Assembly: GCF_034190915.1 (NCBI RefSeq)
Contig: NW_026947502.1
Coordinates: 8,525,785-8,589,784, forward strand
Direction: 5' to 3'
Length of the DNA stretch: 64,000 bases
Origin: Cavia porcellus
Lineage: Eukaryota > Chordata > Mammalia > Rodentia > Caviidae
How positions within the stretch are numbered: position 1 is the stretch's first letter; each line of letters starts with the position of its first letter. Below, one piece after another: positions 47,648 to 58,285 of this stretch. Both the position numbers and the translations under genes were made by a program. A model generated the notes under the pieces. That model had not been told where the DNA came from and did no database searches. It was given only the letters and a program-made list of their open reading frames with translations.

Positions 47648-48144
47648 TTCACTTGCTGTGTAAAAGTTTTTAATAAGACAAGATTCCAGTTGTTGGTGCT
47701 TTAAGATAGCTCCTGTGCAACTGGGATTTGTTTAATAAAGTCCTCACCAATACCAGTGCCTTCAAGAATTCTACCTATTCTATCTTCCAGCAGATTTAGT
47801 GTTTCTATTCTAAAATGTATAACTCTGACCCATTTCAATTTTAGTTTCATCCATGGTGTGAGATATGGGTTTAGTTTTAATCTATGGCATGTGAAAAGCC
47901 AAAAGTTTTTTCAGGACCATTTGTTAAAGAGTCTATCTTTCTTCCGGTAAAAGTATTTGGTATCTTTGTCAACTGATAAGGTGATTATATTTGGAGTTGT
48001 TTCTGCATCTTTATTGATTCTCTGATTTGACTTGTTGCCAGTATCAAGCTGTTTTTATTACAGTAGCTTTGCAGTATAGTTTCATGTCAGGGATTGTGAT
48101 ACTTTCTGCCTTGCCTTTGTTCTTGAGAACTGCCTTTTCTATTC
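47648..48144 (-). mobile_element. L1-D, inverted 5' segment
   Basis: Minus-strand ORF2 C-terminal sequence, from AGAATAGAAAAGGCAGTTCT at the right to TTATTAAAAACTTTTACACA at the left, equivalent to about 60.89-61.39 kb of L1-C. It abuts a plus-strand L1 segment at 48145. This is the head-to-head arrangement made by twin priming. Confidence 0.78.
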
Positions 48145-48431
48145 TACATTTTGTCAATAGCTATTATCAATAAATTAACCAACAAGTGCTGTTGGGACTG
48201 TGGGAAAGAAGAAACACTTTCCCACTATTGGTGGGAGTGTAGACTGTTTACACCACTGTGGATATCGGTGTGGAGATCCTTCAGAAAACTAGGACTAGAG
48301 GGTCCATTTGACCCAGATATTCCCCTTCTTGGTTAACTTCCCAAAAGAATTAAAAACATTATACCATAGACATATATGCATGTGCATGTTTGCAGTGGCA
48401 CAGTTTATAGTAGGAAAATCTTGAAAACAAT

Positions 48432-48499
48432 CTAAGTGCCCATCAGCTGATGAATGGTAAGGATAATGTCTTACCATTCATCAGCTGATGGGCACTTAG
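48432..48499. repeat. Perfect 30-bp inverted repeat, 8-nt loop
   Basis: Arms 48432-48461 and 48470-48499 are exact reverse complements around an 8-nt loop (GATAATGT). The left arm is ordinary L1 ORF2 sequence (the KCPSADEW region). The right arm is its inverted copy and replaces about 100 bp that other L1 copies have here. Confidence 0.97.
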
Positions 48500-48687
48500 A
48501 ACCACTCTGCCTAAAGAAAGATAAGCTTGAGAGACTTCTGGCTAAATGAATGCACCTTGAGACCACAGTCTTAAGTAAAATAAATTGGACACACAGGTAA
48601 ATATTGCATCATCTCTCTGGAGTGAGAAACTGAGTGTAAATATGAACCAAAATGTATACTAGATATTGTGAAATAGAAAGAAAATGT

Positions 48688-48815
48688 TCAAATGGAAAGG
48701 GGACAGGGGAGGTAGGAGGAGGAAAGGAAGGAAGGGGGAAAGTGAGAAAAGAAGGAAAAAGGGGAAACAAGGAGAGGGGCCGATGGAAGGGTAGGGAAAT
48801 GGGAAAAAAAGAACC
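48688..48815 (+). repeat. Purine-rich (GGA) tract in L1-D 3' UTR
   Basis: Almost pure A/G over 120 bp with several GGG and GGGG runs. A G-rich polypurine tract is a conserved feature of L1 3' UTRs and can form quadruplex structures. Long opposing open frames here are composition artefacts. Confidence 0.8.
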
Positions 48816-49110
48816 CAGTGATATCGTATATAGGTGCAAATCCCCTATGATGAATATGATCATTACATATACTTAAAATATACCAAAAATTAATTTAAAA
48901 AATGAAGTACTTGAAAAAGAACACCATGACTTTCATTTACTCAGCTTTATTCCAGTAACATTATTTTTGTTTCCCCTCTCTCTGTTGAATCATTTTCATC
49001 AGCATATTTACACCTATTATTTTTCCTATCTTCTTCATTAATTCCTCCTTCTCGCCTCTTCTCTGGGAACCTCCTGCTCCCCGCCCTCCCCACCCCCTCC
49101 CCTATGAAAA

Positions 49111-49407
49111 GTGTGTGTAGACTTACAGTCTTCACTGTCTCTCTTTTCATCTCCATCATTCATCAGGACTCTTTTTCTTCTCCATTATTTTGCAGAAAAA
49201 AAAGCTCTTCTCAAGGTTAATAGCGACCTCCCCATGAAGTTCAATGTGCGTTTCTCGTTTCTCAGTCCTTGTCTAAACTTGTTCCTCCCAGGAGCGTTTG
49301 ACACAGGACAGTATTCCGTCCTTGAAGGGCTGGCTTCTCTTGGATTCCAGAATGCTGCATTCACCTCTTGGTGCTTTTCTCTTGCTGGATTATCTGCATC
49401 TTCCTAA
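49111..49407 (+). pseudogene. L2 reverse transcriptase remnant
   Basis: The last 40 or so codons of this 98-codon frame (from about 49291) match the L2 RT motif reading AFDTVDHSLLL in the family; here it is AFDTGQYSVLEGL, with the catalytic Asp still present. The first 60 codons are not recognisable. The stop at the end and the missing downstream domains show it is dead. Confidence 0.6.
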
Positions 49408-50480
49408 CACCTGACTGCTGAAACCTTCCACAGCTCAGTCGCTGAACTGCTTCTCTTTGGTGGCTGTGTTCACTCTCTACTTGATTTCAACCCATTCCTT
49501 TGCTTTAAATACCATCCGATGTCACCAAACATATAGCGCTAGCTTTGGTTTGTCCCCGAAACTCTATATTCACCTTCAACTGTACTGGACATTTCCACCT
49601 GAATTCTTAATTAGAATTTTAAATTAAACATGTGTCTAAAATTAACCTTATGAATTCTCTCCACACCCCAAAACATGCTTTATTAATGGCGATTCCATCC
49701 CTCTAGTTGCCTTGAGAAAATCCATAACTCCCCCCTCTCATATGCCACTTCTAGCCTTTTTGCAAATCCTAGTTGTTCTAATTTCAAAACATATCCAGCA
49801 TCTAATGATTTTTTACCAAACCCTCTGCTGTCTTGCCGATCCGAGCCACTATCAGCTTTTGCGTTAGTTTTACCACGTTCTTGCCTGGTTTCTGAGCTTT
49901 TGCTCTTACCCCCTTTAACTTATTTTTTTCATTATTCCAGCGTGACCAGCATCACTCACTCTGCTCTCCTCCATGATGTTCGTTTTAACCAAAGTTATCT
50001 CAGCATCATATGTGAGCTGGGTCCACTGCCACTCTGAGCTCACATCGTCCTCCTCTACCTTTTGTCCCCTCCTGGTCTCTTGTTTGGCCTGTCACCAAAA
50101 CTCCTGATATGCCCCCACCTCTAGACTCTTTCACTCAATCCCTCTTGCCTGGGGTACGCTCTCCCAGATATTTACACACCCTTCAAGCTTTCGCTAAAAA
50201 GACATTTCCATAGTGAGATTATCTTGGTCAAACGACCTAAAACTCTCCCGACTCCCAATACTTTGTTATCTTCTTACCATGGAGTATGTTTTATCTCTAA
50301 ATTGTATAATGATGTAATCTACTCTACAGTATATCTATTATCTAACATCCTTCTCTACTAGAATATAAGCATCATAAAGGCAAGAAAATTTGCCTCTATT
50401 TAACTGTTTTTTTTTTAAAAATAGAATCTGGCATAAATTAATGTTCAATGTAAATTTGTTGCATGAATATTGTAGGAATA
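49230..50480 (+). mobile_element. L2 LINE, long fragment incl. RT remnant
   Basis: The longest L2 in the window. It starts in the RT (AFDTGQYSVLEGLASLGFQ, 49291-49350), continues through GCTTTAAATACCATCCGATG and CTGGACATTTCCACCTGAAT, and reaches the 3' end near 50480 (AATCTGGCATAAATTAATG). The RT frame is lost after about 40 codons. Confidence 0.75.
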
Positions 50481-50559
50481 TTACTTTGGGTTTCCCACCA
50501 AAAAGGCAATATTGGGAAAAGGATAGGCTGGCCAAAGAGGAAGAATCCTGTCCTAGGAA

Positions 50560-50690
50560 TCTAGGAATTTAGTCCCTGTTTTCTTACTAGTTTGTTCTGT
50601 ACACTTGAGCAAATCAGGGCATATAGGTAATAAGTTTTCTCATTTGTAATCTCACTGGATTGGACTGGGTAGTTTCCTGCTTCAGCTCAA
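50560..50690 (+). mobile_element. MIR SINE fragment
   Basis: TTAGTCCCTGTTTTCTTACT, GAGCAAATCAGGGCATATAG and TTTTCTCATTTGTAATCTC give decayed MIR 5' half. Confidence 0.55.
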
Positions 50691-51804
50691 GAAGTAGTCA
50701 GTGGTGAAGAGGAGGTACAGGAAAACTGTATTGGAATTTCAATCCCAATTTGTTTCATCAGTTGGCTGTATACACAGATTGAATTGGAGATCTCAGGCCA
50801 TCTCTCTGGAGCCTTGGATCTTTACTAGCCTGTCAAGTAACTAAATCTTGGTTCCTCTCTACATCTCATCTTACCATTACATATAAACTGATTGAAAGAA
50901 GATTCAGATAAGCCCAGGCAAAGTCGAACTACCTCACACCAGGCTGCTGTTTAATGTGGTTGGGTCGCTTCATTGTGAACAATGATTGATTTGCTGCAAG
51001 CCTGCTCAAAAGGGAAAAGTGGGCAAGTGCTGTCTGTTCACCCCAGCACACTGCCACTGGATCACCTCAAGTGAGCTTGGCTGTCACAGTTGCCTTAACC
51101 AAGAAAAGAGTTAGTGAACACACTGGAAGGCTGTCCTCATAAGCATTGTAGAAGGATTCACTGATAGCCAGAAATGCTGAAGGGCTTGAGCTTCAGAATC
51201 CCCTCTCTCACTGGCTAGAAGGACATGACTTTCAACAGAGCACAGAGCCGCTCAGCACCTTTCCATACTGCAGACTTTAGAGCCATTCTTGATCATTGTC
51301 TCTGTCTCTCTTTTCCCCCAAATCCTAAGAGTTGTTTGCAAGCCAAGTGTCCTTAGACTTCCCCTACTCTGTCCTCTTCCCCTGGACAGAAAGTGTCCAC
51401 TAATGAGATGATCACGTCACTTTCTTCCTTAGTTATCTTCTTGTCATTGGTTGACAAGGATGGCTGACCTGGCCTGCATCCTTCACTAGTCTTATTCTGA
51501 GGCTCCAATGTCTTGTATCTGTCCGCCACAGTGTTTATCCACTCTACCACTTCACTCTGTCACAGGTGCAGTTCCTGTTTCCCATCAGCATTTCCTGAGA
51601 AATCAGGGAATTATCTGACAAAGTTTTCTTCTTGTTTTATATTCCCATTGCACTTTTTGTGTTTCACTTTTATAGCAATCATCATAAATATTACTAAGTA
51701 CATGCTTTCCTGTAATTTACCTTCTTCTATCATCAAATGGCAGATTGTATTTAGTATACAGTAGTCTTGAATATGCCCGTAGTAAATGGGGTGATACATC
51801 ACTT
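50691..51804. other. No recognisable feature
   Basis: No gene or repeat that I can support. Confidence 0.45.
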
Positions 51805-51890
51805 TTCGTAAGGTCCTGAAGATGTGAATTAATGTTCACAATGCCCTTAACACAGAGCTTGACACACAGTAAGGATTCAGTGAAGGGTAT
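51805..51890 (+). mobile_element. Possible L2 3'-end fragment
   Basis: ACACAGAGCTTGACACACAG followed by TAAGGATTCAGTGAAGG resembles the L2 terminus. Confidence 0.5.
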
Positions 51891-52439
51891 CTTACTTATT
51901 CAACAGTAGTATAGCTATTAGTGATAAATTATGTGTTTCAAATGAAACACACGAGGCTCCCTCATGGAACAGTAAAAGCCATTTGGGGGGAAAAACAGAG
52001 TTGAGAGCATTTGTCTCTACTCACTTTGCTGACGTGAGAAGATGGTGTTAACGTCCTAACTGCCCTGCTTGGCTGTCTCCAGTCCATAGTTCCTCGGCCC
52101 TGCCAGGGCTCTTGGGGCCTTTTCACAAGGCTCTTCTCCATCCCTAATTGACAGCCCATTTATCTGACGTCCCCAAAGCAAGCTCCCAAAGAGATTCACT
52201 CTCTGCACTCCAGCTCTAACTGTGGGTTCCTTCCGGAGCCCCCAAAGACAGCATCCTCCTACCTCCTCTACACAACCTCGGATTCCCGGTGCCCACCGTT
52301 ATTTCCTGTCTGGAGAGAATGTCGGATTAGCTTTCTCAAAAGCAGACACCTGCTGCATTTCTAATCAGCCCTGTGGTCAAGCATTCCTATTCCTTGAGCC
52401 TTTTTCTTTCCTTCCTTTTTCTATTTTTTCTTCTGAAAC
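51891..52439. other. No recognisable feature
   Basis: No gene or repeat that I can support. Confidence 0.45.
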
Positions 52440-52838
52440 ATTTTTATGGTAATTTAAACAAAAATAAATGCAATGATAATAGTTTTATAAACCAAGTACA
52501 CTCATCACCACACTATAAGAGTTAATTCGTATCTGATTTTGTCTCACATAGATACCCTCCGTATACCCTGCCTCATATTTTGGGGCAAACATTAGGTATA
52601 TTATTTCATCCATAGATATTTAAAGGACTCTCATTAAAATAAACTACAACAATATCTTCGCATATAAAAAGTTAATAATTTTTAAGTAACAGATAACTTT
52701 GTTGGGCTTGAATATCCACTATGAGTCCAAAATGCTTTTAAACTGTTCATTCAAATACCTACCCAAACCAGGTCAGTGTTTTGCATCTATTTGATGCATC
52801 CATTAAGTCTAACAGGATCTAAAAGTTTTTATTCCCAC

Positions 52839-52887
<49 letters not shown>

Positions 52888-53050
52888 AGTGGGTGTATGT
52901 ACATGTGTATATTTCCCTTGTGTTACATTTGTTGAAGAAACTGGCAATTTCTTTAAAGAAATTTCCATAGTCTAGACTTTTCTGTTTTTATCTTGATGTC
53001 TATTCTCTTGTAGCTTTCATTTTTCTTCCTTCATCTGATGCTTCTTTCAT
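52440..53050 (-). mobile_element. Old L1 (L1M-type) fragment with (GT)n inside
   Basis: On the plus strand GTACACTCATCACCACACTA, TGAATATCCACTATGAGTCC, ATTTGATGCATCCATTAAGT and, after the microsatellite, ACATTTGTTGAAGAAACTGG follow the antisense order of an old L1-associated 3' sequence recalled from human repeats. Family assignment is moderate. Confidence 0.5.
52841..52886. repeat. (GT)23 microsatellite
   Basis: 46 bp of uninterrupted GT. Likely length-polymorphic. The 64-codon frame across it is chance. Confidence 0.97.
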
Positions 53051-53639
53051 TAAATAGGTGGGTTCAACACTTCTCCACCCCTTCCCAACACAAACAATGC
53101 AAAGTATGTCTATGACAAAGCAGATAAGGTCAGATCTCATCTGCCAAATGCAGATAAGTGAGCATCTATGTATATGTAAACAGGGGCAGAAACAGTGCCA
53201 GCAGTGTTGGGGATTGTCTCAGTGGAGAGAGATTGCAGTGGACCTGAAACCCCTTAGAGTTAATGAACTAACATTTGTATAACCTGAAAATATGGCTACA
53301 TTTTCAACACAGGGACAATAGATAAAAATCCTAATATCCTCTCTATCCATATTCTACACATCTATTTCGTAAGTTCACTGTCTTAAAAGAATGATTGAAA
53401 GTCATTAATGTTACATCTTTTCACTAATTGATCGAATATCTTGAACACTTGCTAAACCACAGACATTGCCGTGAAGACGCAGGCTGCCTCTGTGACTCTC
53501 ATAAACTAAACTGGAAAACACTGAGCCAGTTCTTCCACATGTAGCTCCAGCTGCTGCACACACACTTCAGAATTCAACCCACATACTACCTTATGACACA
53601 ATGACATTCCTGAGCGGGCCCCTGTGCGGTTGGTTCATT
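53051..53639. other. No recognisable feature
   Basis: No gene or repeat that I can support. Confidence 0.45.
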
Positions 53640-54020
53640 CAGTCTCATCTTTTGCCCTTGCAACCTTTCTGAGCTATCCTGCTTCTTCAAACTTCACCAT
53701 CATTTCTCTGGCTGTAAAATTTTGCTAATGCTGATCCTTCTACCTGGAAAACACCAGTTTCCACCAACTGTCATCTCCTTACGCAGCTGCGTCCCATTTA
53801 TGCTTTACCCTTAAAAACTCTGCTTAGATGGCACCTCCCGTCGGGAAGCCTCCTCTGGTGTGACCTCATCATACACTGTGCATGTTTTCACTGCAGAAAT
53901 AATGAAGTGCCATGTTCCCTGCGACTGATGTGTACATTGATGTACCAGCCTATGAGTTCCCAGATGGCACTTCCTCAGATCCTTACACTGGACCAAGGCA
54001 TTGACTCAGTAAATAGCTGT
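53640..54020 (+). mobile_element. L2 LINE 3' region
   Basis: CTGATCCTTCTACCTGGAAA, TGCTTAGATGGCACCTCCCG, GGAAGCCTCCTCTGGTGTGA and TTGACTCAGTAAATAGCTGT in L2 order, leading into a TGAA tail. Confidence 0.8.
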
Positions 54021-54071
54021 GAATGAATGAATGAACAAATGAATGAATGAATGAATGAATGAATGAATGAG
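54021..54071. repeat. (GAAT)n tetranucleotide repeat (L2 tail)
   Basis: About 12 near-perfect GAAT units with one GAACAAAT interruption. Expanded from the TGAA tail of the preceding L2. Confidence 0.93.
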
Positions 54072-55410
54072 AAGACCTTATGGAAACTTCTTTCTTACCA
54101 CTCTGCCCTGTGCTACTGATCATCAAATCCAGAGGCTCCTTTTTACCCTAGTTCTTTCCCTCTCTTAACCTCTACCACCATTGTCCACCTTTTCATTTTC
54201 AGAAACCCTGTCCTTGGTTTCCATGACAACATAGACTTCATGTACTCTTATGGCTCCTAAAATCTCTCCTCGGTTGCCTTTAATACATCATTTCTTCATT
54301 AGTCCCTGCAATTTCATAACTTCTACAGGCTTCAGGCCGTCTCTCGTCGTTCTGCATTCTCCCCTGGAGACCCTGGTTGCTCCGCAGCTTCAGTGAGTCA
54401 CCCCTCCCCACGGAGATGTGACCCAAGGATTTGGGGCTGGCTGTGCTTGCTGATTGTGAATTTCCAAACTAGCCTGCTCATGAACAAATGACCATGAGGA
54501 TGTGCTGCTGGAGACTGACTTCAGGGTACCTAACGGGTAACTCATGATTCCTGGCAGTCCCTGATTCTGTCTGAACACACCTGCATACACTCCCAGTGTT
54601 TTTTATTTTCTGCAATTCTTACTTTAGTGATTGTTACCATTTTTATCACACTCCTGTAATATCTGGCCCTGAACACTAGTATGTAATTCTTCTTCACCTT
54701 TCTTTTCTAAATCTCCATGTCCATAGAACTGAAAATATTTACCAGTCCTATCTTATCCAAATTTAAACTCCCAACTCCTCTATTTATAATGAGAACAATT
54801 AATATGAAGATTTCACATAAGGAAATTCTGAAAGTATCACAAATATTTTTGCTGTCTTAGATTCAGAGATTTTTTTTCTCCAAGAAATAAAATGTAACGA
54901 TTACTGTTATAAAGCACTGTCCTATTCCCCTTTCCTCTCCCTAAAGTAATTGCCAACCTGAAGTTAATGTTTTTCCTGTGTAGTGTAATCCAATAAATGT
55001 AAAGCATTGAATTGATTAAGCTTGGAAAATAAAAGGCTATATGCAAAAGCAAGTATATTTATAATATGCCATGCAGTTCAGAAATGGGTAGTATTCATAT
55101 AATCGTAATACAAATAATATGCTTGTGGAGATAGGAGGCGATGAGGGTAGAAAAGTTGGATAAAAATGAAGTTTTCAATGAATACTTCCTTCTATTCCCA
55201 CTTTGCCATAATTCTGGATGGCTCCTAGTTACTTGTAACTGCAGTGACTTCTTACCTGGCTCCTGTTTAGGCCTCATGGATTATCTCTCGAAAGCACAGC
55301 GTATTACCTATCACTTCTCTCAAAAGCCTTTGATTACTCCCTTCAGGTTTGCCCTTTATTAATCTGCTCTCAGTCTGTTACTCCAAACCATCTCTCTCTA
55401 GCCAATAAGT
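54072..55410. other. Mostly unassigned; possible L2 at 54185-54400
   Basis: GTCCTTGGTTTCCATGACAA near 54212 hints at upstream L2 sequence. Nothing else recognised. Confidence 0.35.
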
Positions 55411-55575
55411 GGAGGCCCAGAACACTGGCACTACTGACATTTGGGACCAAATGACTCTGTCGTAGCAAGCAGTCTTGTGCAGTATGGGATGCTGAACATC
55501 ATCTTTGACCTCTACCTCCAAAACTATGGCAATCAAAAATGTTTCCAGACATTGCCATATGTTACCAAAGGAACA
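55411..55575 (-). mobile_element. MER20-like hAT DNA transposon fossil
   Basis: Plus-strand CTGGCACTACTGACATTTGG, TGTGCAGTATGGGATGCTGA, ACATCATCTTTGACCTCTAC and ATGTTTCCAGACATTGCCAT follow the antisense of a short hAT-Charlie element I recall as MER20. No transposase. Confidence 0.6.
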
Positions 55576-55582
55576 AAATCAT

Positions 55583-55630
55583 GCACACACACATACACAC
55601 ATACACCACCAGGACCACCACGACCACCTC
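55583..55630. repeat. (CA)n/(ACC)n compound simple repeat
   Basis: Imperfect CA/ATAC dinucleotides run into a degenerate CCA/CCACGA stretch. Confidence 0.75.
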
Positions 55631-55983
55631 TAGCAAGCAAGCCATTGCCATGACCCTTGCTCACAGCATTCAACTCCCCACGGACCCCCTATGTTAGTTA
55701 CATGGAAATTTTTGCTGGTCATTGAATCCCCCTTAAATTTTGCTTTGGTTAAAGGCTAACTGTGAGTAGAAGCTACAATTAAAGTTCAGAAAAATAGAGA
55801 TGCTGACTGTAAGTGGAAAGGACATACAAACTCTTTAGGGGAGAACGCTTTATATATCTGTTTCCTAGAGACTCCTGGGGAAATGACTGTGATAAAACTA
55901 GGGAGTGGCAAGAATGGGGAGCACAATGCTATGGGAAGAAAGCAGCTGTGAGGTTCCCAGGCTTTGATGATAATCACTAACAA

Positions 55984-56105
55984 GAGAGTATTTACTATGT
56001 GTCAGTCACTGTTGCCGTGCTTACTTGCAGAATGTGTTTCTGTGGTCCTTATTACTGTCCTTATTTCATACACAAAAAAAACTACAGCACTAAGAAATTA
56101 AATGA
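55984..56105 (+). mobile_element. MIR SINE
   Basis: GAGTATTTACTATGTGTCAG, TCACTGTTGCCGTGCTTACT and CTGTCCTTATTTCATACACA form the MIR middle and core. Confidence 0.65.
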
Positions 56106-56112
56106 TTTCTTA

Positions 56113-56205
56113 GGGGCTTGGGGTCAAGGGTTAGTGGTCGAACAATTGCCCAGCATGTATGAGGTCCTAGGTTCCAATCGCCAAGATGATATTTAAAAAA
56201 AGAAG
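56113..56205 (+). mobile_element. Older ID SINE
   Basis: GGGCTTGGGGTCAAGGGTTA, TTGCCCAGCATGTATGAGGT and CCTAGGTTCCAATCGCCAAG resemble the general rodent ID consensus more than the 37.3/63.0 kb copies, so it is another, older subfamily. Roughly 18 bp on each side (from 56093 and from 56211) agree imperfectly, perhaps a decayed target-site duplication. Confidence 0.7.
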
Positions 56206-56632
56206 AAGGAAAGGAAATTACATTACTTTTTCCATGGTCCTCAAGTACCGAGCCAGAGGTCTTGCTAATTACATCATGCCTTCTCTTATGAAAAGTACTT
56301 TCCTGAGATGAGCTTCCTAGCCTTAGGTAGAACGACTCTTGGCCAGGAAGGCTTCTGCGACTACAGGTTTCAGAGCTTCAGACCTGATTCTTCTGCTTTT
56401 CAAGCATGCATGGGTGACGAGATACAGATCAAACGTCGATGCTAAACTCGAAAATGTTTGCAAGTGGTTCTATGCAAGACACTCTCGGGGGCCCTTGATT
56501 ATCTGTCTCCCCACTTCCTCATGCTTCTTGAGTTGACCTTGGCCTTCCCTTCCATTTGCTGAGCTGCACCTCTCACATCGACAATGCCACATCCTCCCAA
56601 AGTCTTTGTTTTATTGCTGTCAGTAGAAAAAA
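56206..56632. other. No recognisable feature before L1-C
   Basis: No gene or repeat recognised. A 13-A run at 56627-56639 forms part of the L1 target site. Confidence 0.4.
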
Positions 56633-56642
56633 AAAAAAATAG
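56633..56642. repeat. Target-site duplication of L1-C, left copy
   Basis: AAAAAAATAG is repeated at 63661-63670 after the L1 tail. A-rich, so partly ambiguous with poly(A), but the TAG matches too. Confidence 0.6.
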
Positions 56643-57193
56643 ACGATCATTGCTCCCAGAGCTCAAGGGCCCGCCCAGAGCCCAGCCACACTAGGCTGTG
56701 CTTGCCTGGCAGGTTTCAGGCCTTCCCAGAACATGCCCAGCAACCTTCTCTTGAACCAGGAACTGGGAAACTCAGCTGGTGGCTGGGGTGAGTCGGAGTG
56801 CTATCCCAAACCCAGGACATTGTGTTAAGATCATTGTTCCCAGAGCTCAAGGACTCACCCAGAGCCCAGCCACACTAGATGTTCCTTGGGAGGTTTGGCA
56901 GCCTGAGTAGATTACCCCAAGCGAACTTCTTCAATTACGGGAGTTGAGAGCAGGTGAAGTGAGTTCCAGGGCATTAGCCTTTGCCAGGGGAGAACTTTAG
57001 CCCATCATCCACGGGGTAGGTGCCTGGCCCAGCTACCTGGAACACTGAAGGTGGCATGAGAGGGCCTGAGGGCCTGACTGGACCATGCTCAGCAACCTCC
57101 ATTCAGTCCCAGGATCCAAGGGCATAGGAGACAATTTAGAACACATCTAGAGGAAGCCTCAGAAAAACAAATGAAACACAGAAATATAGGAAA
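56643..57193 (+). promoter_or_regulatory. L1-C 5' UTR with tandem monomers
   Basis: The first unit begins at 56645 (GATCATTGCTCCCAGAGCTC) and its start recurs at 56829 (GATCATTGTTCCCAGAGCTC) with about 50 bp of close similarity, a period of 184 bp. Tandem monomers acting as the internal promoter are known for mouse L1s. GC content is higher than the flanks. The remainder leads to ORF1. Confidence 0.7.
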
Positions 57194-58284
57194 ATGACAA
57201 AACAAAAGACCAAAATGCAATCTCAAACTTCCAGCCCATCCCCAAGAAACCCTAGCAGCCATGTACATGAAAGAAAATATATGTCATACACCTAAAATAC
57301 CTGTAATAATAGCAACTGAAAAAAAGAAGCAACTCCAGGAAGCTTTAAAGGAAGTCAAACTAGAAATAATCTCCCAGGTAAAAGAAGAAATGAAGAAAGT
57401 AATGAAAGAGATGTTGCACACATCTAAAGAAGACACAGATAAAAAATTAGAGAAACAAAACAAAAAGATAGAATCCCTGGATGAACAATTTAAGAAACAC
57501 ACAGAATGCCTGAAGCAGATTAAAAGAGATATACACGAAATCAAAAATTCTATTGAAAGTTGTCAAAACCAACTCAACAAAAGTGAAGATAGAATTTCAG
57601 ACCACAAAGACCAGACTGCAGCTAGTAAACAGGAAAGGAAAGATCTTTAAAAAAGAAAAAAACAAGGAATCAGGAAATAACAAATCAACAGCTGCAAGAT
57701 GATGCAAAGAAAAACAACATAAGATTAATAGGGATAAATGAAAAAGAAGGGAACAGTACAAATTATATCAAAAGGCTATTCATAGAAGTCATAGCTGAAA
57801 ATTTCCCAAACATGAGAATGGAAACGGACATTAAGATTAGTGAAGCATATAGAACTCCAAATAGTCATAACCAAAATAAAACTACACCCAGGCATATAAT
57901 AATCACCATCCCAGAAATCCAACATAAGAATAGAATACTAAAAGCTGTCAGAGAGAAAAGACATATAAAGGAAAGCCTATCAGAATCACAGCAGACTTCT
58001 CAACACAAACAATGAAGTCAAGAAGAGCATGGAGTGAAGTATTTCAGATCCTAAAGGAAAATGATTTCCAACCTAGACTGATGTACCCTGAAAAACTGTC
58101 CTTCAAAATTGATGGAGAAATAAGATACTTCCATGACAAGGAACAGCTGAAGAACTGCATGATCACCAAGCCAACCCTGCAAAGAATACTGAAAGACAGT
58201 TTAGATACACTTAGGAAAAAAACACTAAGCAAAGCAGACAATAAAACAGAACAGAAAGATAAAGATGCAACAGCAGAAAGATAA
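57194..58284 (+). pseudogene. L1-C ORF1 (RNA-binding protein), frameshifted
   Basis: The best start is ATG 57194 (MTKQKTKMQSQTSS). A shift leads into the frame 57261-57650, a Lys/Glu-rich coiled coil (residues KLEKQNKKIESLDEQFKKH), which ends in a stop. The RRM follows in another frame (KKNNIRLIGINE; ISEAYRTPNSHNQ; RHIIITIPEIQHKNRILKA), and then, after a further break, the C-terminal domain (58012-58284: WSEVFQILKENDFQPRLMYP). In live L1s the protein forms trimers coating L1 RNA. At least three breaks make it inactive. Confidence 0.85.
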
Positions 58285-58285
58285 C

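Larger units (their letters stand above)
48145..48900 (+). mobile_element. L1-D, sense 3' segment
   Basis: Resumes L1 at the position equivalent to about 61.67 kb of L1-C (CCAACAAGTGCTGTTGGGAC), so about 285 bp is missing at the inversion junction. It encodes the Cys-rich ORF2 C-terminus (GKEETLSHYWWECRLF), then a hairpin, a purine-rich 3' UTR and a final TTAATTTAAAAAATG tail. No clear flanking duplication. Confidence 0.78.

Noticed and set aside
48609..48876. 84-codon Pro/Phe-rich frame and the opposing Gly/Lys-rich frame
   Set aside because: Produced by the purine-rich tract of an L1 3' UTR.
53206..53240. ID-like GTTGGGGATTGTCTCAGTGG patch
   Set aside because: Too short, with no B box or tail; probably coincidence.
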